Source: Setaria digitata (lineage: Eukaryota > Nematoda > Chromadorea > Rhabditida > Setariidae). Taken from it: a stretch of 64,000 nucleotides of DNA. Positions 23,504 through 35,500 of this stretch are shown in pieces (positions within the stretch are counted from its first letter, which is position 1; every line of letters begins with the position of its first letter). A program made the position numbers and the translations under genes. Below the pieces are notes generated by a model that had not been told where the DNA came from, did not search any database, and saw only the letters and a list, made by a program, of their open reading frames with translations. The DNA is taken from the NCBI GenBank assembly GCA_003640385.1, contig RCAB01000008.1, positions 1-64,000 on the forward strand. The letters run 5' to 3'.

Positions 23504-26500
23504 CTTTGGTCTGAAAGACCAGGAGGTTTGTCTTCAAAGATACGAGATCGTAAAAAAAAAGAAGAAAAAGAATAAAAAATATATTATCAACCACACGCAA
23601 AAAGGGGAGAATTAAAAGTTTTCTGCATGAGGTTTATAGCAAGTGCACGGCACTGTTCGAAATATTCTGCATTTATAAAAATATTTTATAGAAAATAATA
23701 TTTGCATTTACAAATCTTCAAGTTAAAGCCTTTCTTGGGAAGTTTATAAAATTTAGTGAATGGTGATTTTCTCAGTAACAGTAGTGTGAAAGATCAATTA
23801 AATCAACGAACAAATAAATTTTGTACCACGAGCAAAACGGATATTTATTCTCAGTTCCCACAGTTTTTTTGCAGAAAACTTCGGGGAGAAGTGTATGAAT
23901 GGTGAGGCTTGTTCTGATAATTTATTTTGCATTGATGGAATTTGTCAGTGTCAGCAAGGAACATTCTTTGATGATGGACTGTGTATCCCAATTACAGGTG
24001 TACATTCAAATTTATCGATGTCCATTTATATTTATGTAATTCACAAAAATGTTGCCTTGATCTCAGCAAATTAATACCTTAGTGAAATTTATGATAGCTC
24101 TAATTGAAAAATGTTTTTAGGTTCACTTGGCAAATGTTCGGATTCATCGCAGTGTACAAAAGGCTCTTACTGTGATCATCAAAGCGGTTTTTGCATTTGC
24201 TCGGGTTTGGAAGTTTTAAAGCGACAACTTTTTGAGTGATTTTATTACAGACCGTTGATCTTCACCTCTAAATAATATGCCATTAGCAGTTTTACCTTAT
24301 TTTGTATTCTGCAAGCTAGTAGCTACTTGTTTCGAAAAATGACTACATTCTAGATGGATATCATTATCAGGATCAGACTTGTGTGTCACTATTCAGTCGT
24401 GCTTTGATTTCACCAATCAAAAGTTGTGTTACCAGTTCTGATTGTCTAGCTGGTACAAAATGTATTGCGAGAAAGTAAGGATACCGTTTTCTTAAAATCG
24501 AAAAACCAGAAATTTCTAAGTCAAATTTCAAGTCCTAATGAGTATCAGTTATTTTTTCAAGTTTTTCACGCCGTCTGAATTTTTTGAGTTTTGAGAGAAT
24601 GATAGCGAATACAATTACAATGATCGGTTTATAAATAGCCTCCAGGTTTGTGGCAAAAGCCTTTCTCAGATGTCGTACCGAATACTAAAAAATTCGCAAA
24701 TTTGCAGATGCCATTGTCCGGCAGGTGAGATTTTCATGAATGGCCGATGCCAGATGGTATTCGCTGAGCCTGGAGAGTCATGCATTAGCGGTGAAACTTG
24801 CGTATCAAATCATGTTTGCATCAAGGGCAAGTGTTTATGTCCTGATGGCGAAGTTTCTAGGGGTGGCGATTGTGTTACGGAGGGCGCTGAAACCAGAAAT
24901 TATACAAGCAGTCAAGGTAAATTGCTATTTTCATCGCTTTTCTATCAAGATGGAGATCAACCGATCTTGAGCAGTAGTGTTCACTTAAAGAAGAACACAG
25001 TTACTCTTCCTCAAATTTGATCTAAATTTTCGACTAGAATTTAATATCTCTGTTTCAGCTGAGCCGAATACTCCCTGCAACCGCGGTGAGCTTTGCACTG
25101 GTGGATCATTCTGCAGTGTCGTAGATGGATTGTGTCGATGTCCCGCGAATACTGTCTTCGAAAACGGAATATGTGAATTCACTGGTAGTACTCATTTTGC
25201 TGTACTTTTTGTTTAAAGTTAGATTGAACTTAAAGGACAAGGAATGTTGCATGAAGGTTTTCACCTCAGTTCGTCTAAATTTAGAGCAGTCACTTATCAC
25301 GCTTCCGCCGCTCCTAATTTTTAATCACAGCGAAGACATGCCAAAGAAGCCATCGAACCGTTCGATGATCAACATAACTCGAGTAGCAGTTCATATAAAT
25401 CGTTGCGAGAGTAACCGTGATTGCAAGGGTGGTTCCTACTGTTCTGACTACCGTTGTAGTTGCCCCGCTGATATGGCCATGAAAGGTGGCCAATGTCAGA
25501 GAGTGTTCCCTGCATCACTCAAGAGAGGTGGGAATCTGCTTTTCGTTTCCTATAGGCATTCTGAACAGGATAAGGCACAGCGTGAAACTGACTTCTGAAT
25601 TCTTCCAATTCGAACTGTTGAACTTGACATGCTTTTTTCCCATCACTTAGATTCTCTCTTCCCTCCTATTTTTAGAAAAAGATGACGAAATATATAAGCT
25701 TAATTTTCTCTTTTCAACATCGTTCTCCTAGTGGGTCGCCTTCATGGACGATGTACGACAAGTGACGACTGCACAGCACGTAATACAGCTTGTCATAATG
25801 GAGTATGCGTTTGTCTTTCGGGTTATCGTATATTCGGGGGTACAGAGTGTATTCTAAGAACAGTACCTTTCCCCGTATCTCAGTCGCAAACAACAGCGAA
25901 AGTTAATGTTATGAGGAAGAATGTCGGGGCTAGTAGAAAGATTGCTGAGCTGACAACCAATAAAGCAGCCTATTCGGGAGTTGGCGTCGGTCCCAAGCCA
26001 ACCATATTCTCAGCTTTGCCGTTAATCGACGCTGGAGTGGAACGTATCCCACCGAGTCGTCAGACTGAAGTCATTGTCAACGTGTCAGGTGGCGTATGCA
26101 ACGAAACAACGCTTTGCCTGTTTTTCTCCATTTGCCACAACGGTGTTTGTGAATGTCCTCTGGGCACTCGTATCTCGGACACCGAATGCAAATTCATAGC
26201 CGATGGTAGGTGGAATACTACTCTTTTCTGTTCATTAGCTTTTCTTGTAAACTTGTGAAAAAAGGTTTTTTTGCCCAGTACTTTAATAAACCTGAAGCTT
26301 AAACAAACTAACCAGCTATCATTGCTAAGTAGATTAAGCTTCAGGCATTTCATTACTCTACTAGTATCACGCGGTGTTAGATTACTCTATTCATTTTTTT
26401 TTAATTTTTAGTATGTTTTTTTTCTCAAACAAAAAGCTTGAAACGAAAAATTCGTCAGAAGCATTTCAAGTACATCTTGTAGATAAAATTATTTTTTTTA

Positions 26501-29500
26501 AATTTATCGTCTTCACAAACAAATATTTCTATTTTTGTCTGTTTCTTTCTTTTCGGTTCTTTGCCATTCTATCATTTTAAGTAAGCCGTCTACGACAATT
26601 CGAGAAATTATTGCACAGTGGTTATTCGCTATTAGCTTCTGGCACAAATTCAACACTGCCGATAAGTTCACAAACAACCCAGTTGTTGTCCTCAGCCTCA
26701 AGCTCAGTTTATCTCACCCCATTCTTAAAACCTCTTACAACTCCATTTGCTTGGAAGGCTAATGAAGTATGGCCAACAGTGGAAACAGCAGTAGAAAAAA
26801 TTATAGCATCGATGAATGGTTTGTTTTTCCAATTCATTTTCCTCTTACAACAACAGTAAACGATTGCTTTCAAACGAGAACAGTCTCCTTCTCGAATGCT
26901 ACGTACTAATTTACTGTGTAACATCCCTTCCGGATGCTTATATGATAATAGAAAGAAGTTTATTGCGCAACATACATGAAATTATTCTGATAATCTTTCA
27001 CTATTGCATTCATTTATTGTTTTTTTTTTGCAGTTGAACTAAAAAGTGAAAGTGCATAAAACTCAAAAATTTCTTCCAAATATATAGTGGAAAAAATCTA
27101 AAACACTATTCGAATCATTTATATTTTCTTAGTTCATTTCACACAAGATTTTCCTTCAAAATTTCGAGATTGCTAATCAGATATTTTTAAAATTTTATCA
27201 CTTTTATCACTCTGGGAACTTAACTCAGATGAAGTCAGTGGTGCTGATAGTAATCTCTAAATAATTCTCCCTGAAAAAGTATTTTCGATTGCAGTTCAAT
27301 GCAAAACTTCTCAGCAGTGTCCTTCTGGAGCTCAATGTATCGATGGTTTTTGCTCCTGCATGTCAGGTACTACCATGTCTCGATATGGCTTCTGCATACC
27401 TATTGTTAATGGTTCGTTTTCATTCACAATCTTCTTCCAAAACTTCTCTCATTTTCTATACCCATCCAAAATTCTTAGAAAGACTAATTTTGCTAAGATG
27501 AATTTTAATATGGACAAGTCAATTGCAAAATTATTCACATTCATAAAACATATATTAAACGAACAGATAATGGGATGTGAATTTGCTCATTTCTGTAACG
27601 CTGTTCAATTTTTGATTGTATAGTGTATAGAGAATTTTTAAGAATCAACTCCTGGGATGTCGTGTACGGACAGACAAACGTGTACTGGATTCTCAAAATG
27701 TGTCAATGGGAAATGTGTGTGCCCACCTGAACGAAATAATATCATCGATAATAAGTGTGTTAAGAGTTTTCGTGGTAAGAATAATCTAGTTAAATTACAC
27801 CAGAGATAGTAGATGAGTTCATTTGCGGATTCCATGTCTCCTGGGTTGCTTCTGAACTCCAATAACATATATCAAAGCATTGCGGAACTCATTTGAGAAG
27901 TCACTTCTGTTTTGACGTAACAAATTGAACTAACAGACTCAGAGGGCATTGGAACACTTACTACTCATTATGCTAAATTTGCTAAGTTTATGTAAAAGGC
28001 ATGTTGCATCGTTGTTTATTGCTGATACCCGAATATTCGTTTTTATTTTTGCTCGAGTTTAATGTTATCACTTATCACCATTTTGGTGTCTACTGCAATT
28101 TCTGCTTGTTGAAAAAATCTCTCACCAAAATACAACACCTGCTCATATCTGCTTCGCCACTAACGTTTCTCACATGGCTATGAATAATTTATTAGAAGGC
28201 TCTGAAAGAAACTAAGTTAACTCTAGTAGTCTGATTGGAATCAGATAACTATCGTTCAAGAACAATCCGTTTTCTCGGCATGATGGATGAGATGGTAAAA
28301 ATGTTTTGCTTTTTCAGCAGCGGAAGTGTTTTATTTTTTCTATATCTATTCACAAATTCCGACTGTCATTTGATTTTTTTTTTCAGATTTCATTTGAAAA
28401 ACTGCATTTTTTCAAAATATTTTTGAGTAATACTGATTGTCCAAAGCTTTGCCATACTGAGTTGAAATAAAGTCAAAATTACGTTCAGTGAATTGAAAAT
28501 TAAATCGAATTAAGTAAACTTGAGAAGCAAGCGAAACAGCCAACAGAACAGGATTAACGCAGAGACAGTTCCACTTGGTACTTACTGTACTCCTGGACAA
28601 TTCAATCAGTGTACTGGCGGTGGCACTTGCGTTTATAGAAAATGTCTGTGCTCTTTCGGTAATTCCCAATGCACTGGAAATGATCAGGGTTTGTTCACTT
28701 ATTTTTATCAAACTATTCTAACATACTACTGCTGTACTTCTATCTGTATTAAATTGCTCTATCAATAAAATTCAATAAATTTTGTGATATTGTTCCAAAT
28801 TAAGGGTGGTGACCTATCGGTCAGTTGTGTCTTCTAAGAGAAAAACGTCTTTCATTTTTCTTCTTCTCTTCCTCTTCTTTGGGCATGTGAAAGATTAACC
28901 GATTAATTAACATCTCAGCTCTTAGAAACCCTTTTTCCCTCAAATCACTCCCTGAAAAGTTTGATGTGTTCCACTTACTTGGCCACTGAGTCTCTGCGTT
29001 ATCATACCTTTTGAAGACAGAGATATTCCTTTATTTTTTTTTAATCAGTCTTTCGGCAAACTTTTTTCGTCAAACGAGAAAATTTCGGTTGGTTAGCTAG
29101 CAAGCTTCTCTTGTAGTTGGCTAATCAGTTCATTTGTCAAAGCTAATGAAGTAGTAAAATAAAACTCTTGCATCTTTTTGCAAGCATATCTGTGGGGAAA
29201 TACAATTTTTTGAATTGTAATAAATGAAAATTTTGAGAAAAAGAGTAAATATAGCAAACAAGGAAAAGGAAATGATGAAAGCAGCAACCTAAGCAACTTC
29301 TCTCATTCTTGATGACAGCTGCTACGTTAATTATTACCTAGACTAATTGCTTGAATATTATTTAATTAATGTTTTGACTAAAGGATAGTGATATCTGGTA
29401 ATAAATAATAAAAGAAAATAATGTTGATGAATTTCTCATTGTTATATTTCGCAAATAAAATGCTCTTGACTGATGCAATCATTATTTAAAGGGAATTTTT

Positions 29501-32500
29501 TTTTTTTTTTGCATACGCCACTTTCTATAGTTAAATACAGTTTATGACTGCTTAATAGTTTACAAAATAATGATTGAGCACGAGATATTCGTTTAGGCTT
29601 TAGCAAAACTTACGTTGCTGGTAATCATAGGTCATAAAGCTTTTAATTTTGACATTGACAATCAGATCGTTTTTTTTTTTTTTTTGTTTTAACTTATCAG
29701 TCTGGATAATGACTTACTGTTACTTCAATGCACTGATTAATCAGTGACTAAGTAGTCTTTCACTTAATTCTCAGTTCGTCAGGTGGAAAAAATAATGACT
29801 GTACGAATGATCCAACGATCTGTCGTGATGGTACATACTGTTTGAAAGGATTTTGCGTGTGCCCATTTGGTCATGTTTGTACGTCAACTCAAATAAATGC
29901 CCAACAACGAAACCTCCCATATAAAGAAAATTATTTTCCTTCTCAACAAGCACTGTTAGGTAAATGTATCTTCTGCCAATAATTATAAATATAAAAATTA
30001 TAACATTTATAATTGAGCAAACGCATTTTAATAATAGTAACTATTTTAGAGAGCTGATGAGTAAGTTTCAGTGAGTGCCGGTGCACCTTGCAGTGGAAAT
30101 GAAGTACAATGCACAGGTAACTCAATATGTGCCAATGGTTTTTGCACATGTCCAAGTGGAGAACGAGTTATCAGCGGTCTCTGCACTCCCATTAATTCAC
30201 AAGGTTCTTATCATAATCACTTTTCCTTACCTCCAGTGACTGGAATCAAAAATTCTTGAAGGGTTTATCGAAAGCGTTTATTTTTGAAAGAACAAGGTCT
30301 TCTGAGTGCTGTAATGGGTTATTAATAAAGTTAAATTTCCGAATTTGGTGAGGTAATGGACATTTGCGTGATTAGTCAAGAAAACATTTGAAGGGTGAAG
30401 CAGCAGTTTCAATTCAGTTATATGAAGTTCAATGGAAAAGGAGCTTTTAAAACGACACATAACAAAAATATAAAATTTAACAAAATAAAACGAATAGAAA
30501 CTCTTCTGAAATTTCATGCACTCCATACACATAATGTCCTCATGAAGAAAAGATAAGAAATTGCATGCCATAATGCTAGAAAATTATTAATACTTTTAAT
30601 GCGCCAAATAGTTGCGAAGTTGAACACTCTCTTCGAAGTTCAGCATAAAGAAACATGTAGTATTTAAGACGTTCAGCCATTTATTTCAATGTTTTATTGA
30701 AATCCTGATTTCTTTAGTACTTGTTCACGGTTTTGTGTTTTGAAATAATGTTGAGACAATTTTTAAATAAATTAAAGAATTTGCAAATGCTCAACAAACA
30801 GTATAACAAAACAAATAGCTTATATCGAATTTCAGGCACACCAGGAGAAGTTTGTGAAGTGGACAACACGAAGTGTACGGGTGGGTCAGTATGTATTGAT
30901 AATTACTGCAGATGCCTTTCAAATCAGGTTTGTTTAATAAATTTAACCTAAAAGTCTTTCCTTACGCGATGTTGAGAATGAGGCCATGGTCTCGAGCAAA
31001 CAGTGGCCAAGTAAATGTCGTATAAATCATGTTTTCCTTCATGTGCAATGCAAACAAATTAATCAACTTCATTCTAGTTCTTGAAGAGTAGATTTTTCTT
31101 CTCTTCTTTAACAAGCATAATTTCCGTTCTGCTTTACAGCTAATTACTTTCAGAACTGTCTGATTGTTAGATTTAATTTGTGTCACTGTATTTTGGAATA
31201 TAAAGTCTTGCTCACAGGAGCAGTGTTCGATGTTTAGATACTAATTACCTTCAGGTTGCAATAAATGGTCGATGTACGATGCAGTACTATTCAGTGCTTC
31301 CAAATCATGCATGTGGTGAAAATTTAGTGTGCACCGGTGGCTCTATTTGTACAAAAGGTATTTGCAGATGTCCAAGGGGAATGAGCTCAGCAACTGGTGT
31401 GTCAGTTTGTCGTCCTGTTCCATTAATTAACGCTGTCTTTACAGGTTCGACAATTATTTTGGAAAGCTTTAGGAATGAGATGCAAGGAGTAGTGGTAAAA
31501 TAAAATGTCAGCATTGACAAGATACCTTTGCTGAACTGTCACTATTCATGTTTGATAGAAATGCCAGATTCTCTACTCGTCCGTCGACACATTTTTGAGC
31601 TTGTATGGGATAGTTTAAATCAGTTCGTTTAACTGTCATCCATCTCTTATTTCCATTCCCATTTATAAGTGTCTATCAGCTCTTTATAGAGCTGTATAAT
31701 TCTTTTATAGAGACATTTTTCAGAGATGAACTCTGAGTTTTGTGTAATAGCACTGGACGGGCAGTGGCTGTGTACGGATGGAAGAATATGCGTCAACGGA
31801 TCATGTGTTTGTCCACAGGGATATGCTATGTCAGGCAGCTATTGTGTTCCTGTCATCAGTTCAGGTTGGTTAATAACTGGATGATTTGCATTCTTGATAA
31901 TTCAATATTCAGTCAACTACTTTGTCGAAGCTTTCATGTCAGAGGTGGAGTATGTTGTTAATTTTCGACGAGAACTTCACGCTTATGCCTCTCCTAAACT
32001 TTTTATCAGTATTTTACAGTTTAATCTACTAATCTCTATTTCAGATTTCTAAAAGTTAGACCTTTAAAGATCCTTTTAGTTTGTCCATTTGCCGATTCCA
32101 AAATTGCAGAGAAATTTCTGAATATTTCCACAGTTTATTATAAATTTCCATTTCTTTGTTGAAGTTGATGGTTGCTGAATATTTGAAAAATGAACGACAT
32201 GCAGGAAATCTCTAAGATTTGTTTCTAAGGTTTTGATGAAAAGTAATATAAACACAAAATCTATTCGTGTGATAAAGCATAAATATTGAAATGAGAAATT
32301 TGCTTCGGTGTTTGGTGGATAGATAGCATATTTATTCTAATTTACTGTAGATAGTCCATTAATTTATTATGCTAACATATTCTGCACTTGATATATTTTT
32401 TATCTGCTTCACTTCTTTGCTACGAAATATTCAATATTTGTCTGATTAAGAACTGCAACAGAAGAATACTTAGCTTTTACTCGTCATACAGGTCATATTG

Positions 32501-35500
32501 ATAATAGACTTATTTCCCAGCTGATACTGAGTGTCATTCTGTCCAGATTCCAAATGTCATGATGTGGTATGCGGTGATAGCTTCTGATGTATTAAGGGTG
32601 TTAGCCAGTGTATCGCAGCAAGTGCTATTGTGATTAATGGCCAATTCCATGTATTCCATTTGATCCCCATTCTGCAAGTTCTTGGTTTGCATATTTTTCA
32701 TTAAAAAATGCATTGATCTGAATGAAGTTGCACTAGAAGTTGATGGAATTCCAGTGCAAATAAGCGCGCCTGGCGGAAGATGCAGCAGTGAAGAAGGACT
32801 AGCTTGTATCAGTGGGGCCATATGTGTCAGTGAAGTTTGTGTTTGCTCGGCTGATCGAGTCGTTGCCGACAATAAATGTGTTCGATTTCAGCGTTATGGT
32901 GAATATAAGTTTTTAAACAATACCATGATAAATTGAAAAGGTTATAAAAGGCACAATAAAAAACGCATAAAGAAAGCTCATTAGCAAGGATATTACAGTG
33001 GCCTATTTCTTGCCTCTGAGCCTTAATCCTATTTGGTTTTTTTTGATGGTATCGTCGATTTGATCTCTCCTTGGCTGTCATCAATTTGATCGTGAAGATC
33101 TGGTAGAGACCATGAGAAGCCTTTTTGAAAGTAGACGGACTGTAACCTTTACTGTTGGATTTCTTCCACACTATTTCCTCAGTTAAAGATTTATCTTCAT
33201 TTAACTTACTCATACGATTATAGAATGCTTCTTTTACTCGATCCTTAAGAAGTTAGTCCTGTGAGAGTTGGAGATATCCATGTTATCGTCTATCCTTCAT
33301 CTTATGGATAAGCTAATGCAGTTAAATGAATAAAAGCGTTGCTACTTTTGAAGCTTAGTCACAAGTTAGTTGTTTTAAGAGCGACTGATTAACAAAAGAA
33401 AATTAAATTCAGAGTGTTATTCGCACTATTCAGCAATTGCAAGAGTTATTTGACGATTTTGTTGCACTTGGTTTCTAACTAGTCGTAGTGTTTCATTCCA
33501 TTCCATAAATGGCTTCTTTTTAGCAAAAACAGCTGAATCTTGTGATGCGCAAGGGATTATATGCAGTGTTCGACTTGTACCAGTGGTATATGCCAATGTC
33601 CTAGGAGTACGTCTAGCAGTGGGCAATGCATCATTTCAAACGGTGCACCTTTAGTGACCCTGCTCTTGTTCACCTGTCTTCCATTTCTCAATTAATTTAC
33701 CTTCATCTCACAAATCTTTCTTCTCCTTCCATCACCAGCATTCATTTCATTCAGTCTTTTAAAGAAGTAATTAACGTCAGAGTGTATCGCCTTCTATTCC
33801 TTCTCGTGTTCACTTATTTCCTCCTATATGCTAATCTTATGCATTATTTTAGATGGCTAAAGTTGAACATTAACAGACATACCATTGAATTATTTATGTT
33901 GCTTTATCCATTTTCTTTTAGTTATGTTATGGAAGATATTTGTCTCTTATTACGCTTGTAGCGTGAATTTGACCATTTTAGTGGAGCCAGGCTCAAACTG
34001 TGTTCCCTCATGTCCAACATGTGCTCAGTGTAACGGTGGCTCAGTTTGTCTTAAGGGCCAATGCAAATGCCCAGTTGGACAGTTCGCATTCAATTCGCAG
34101 TGTCATCCCATTATGGTACTTCCCTTTGCGAAATGATTTTAGAAAGAGAAGTTGAATTTCCTTCTTCCGTTATTTTTCTTATTTCAGAGCTTAAAGGATA
34201 AAGAAATAATACCAATCACACCAAACAAAACTTCCACTTCAATCAGAATAGGTAAGATAATTTTTAATCGTTGATCAGCTGCACTTATTTTTGGAGTATA
34301 ACTTTTTGAGCTTTATATCTTCTAATTAATAAACTTGTTAATAAAATGTTTATTTTGTAGTACAGCCTGGTGGCCTCTGTAACTGGACTACAGTTTGTGG
34401 TGCTGGTTCATCTTGTGTTATTGGCAAATGTGTTTGCTTGCCGGGCTATATTCCGAGGTTAGAACATTCTTGCAGTTTCACTTTGCTTCATCTTGGTGTA
34501 AAGCACATTTCAACGAAACGGTGAAAAGAAGGGTGCCCTAATTCCTTTGCTTCCTTTTTGCCACAATAAATGTGCTCAAAGTAGCAGCAATTACTTTCTA
34601 ATTCAAATTTGTCATTATCATCGATTAAATAAGAGATATACTCTATCCTACTTAAATCAGTCTGAATTTCATTGAGTTTAAAAGTTTTCTCTTGCTTCAG
34701 TAACGAAAGAAATAACTGTACGAGCATGCCAACGAATCCAAGGACAATACAAACTAGCAGTAATCCTGGAGAGAGTTGTACGGTATTCACAGTATGTGTA
34801 GGTGGTTCAATTTGTCTTAGTGGTATTTGCGCATGTCCGCCGAATAGCTACTTATTCAACAAAGTTTGCACTTATCGCCGCAGTGTGCCGAAAAAACGTT
34901 TGTTACATTTTTATTTGAAATTGAATGAATTACCGATGAAAGGAGTTGATGTGAAATCAAAATTTATATGGAAGGTTTGGTGCTACAACTTCGAACTTTC
35001 AGTACCGCTTGGCCCTCGGTGATGTTGGTTTGGAATGGTTTGCGTGGTGCTGCCGAGGCTTTACAAGTTCATCTGTATGTCCGTAAATATGGCATTTAAC
35101 CAGTGCATACCCTTTGCATGACTAGTCGCTAACGTTCACTTTACTCACATAGTTCTAATTTGATAACTTATCACTTCCGTTGTATAACTTACCTTTCAAC
35201 TTACCTATCAACCTTGACTAGATCAAATGTATTATTAGCTGAGAAATCGCTGAGCAATAATAATTGAACTCGCATTGTTTTGATTGTGATATGCTCATTG
35301 ATTGTTGTCTAACTTTCCACGTCGTCTCGTAAAAAGTATTAACACTCTCAAAATTGCTGTCATCACGCATAAGTGTGTTGCCGAGGAGGATGTACATGCC
35401 CTCTGAGTGCGCCAAATAGGAAACTTCCGACAATGACACTTTTTTCTCTTGCTTATTCATTAATAGGTAAACCGGAATACTCAGGAAATTCGGTCACCAT

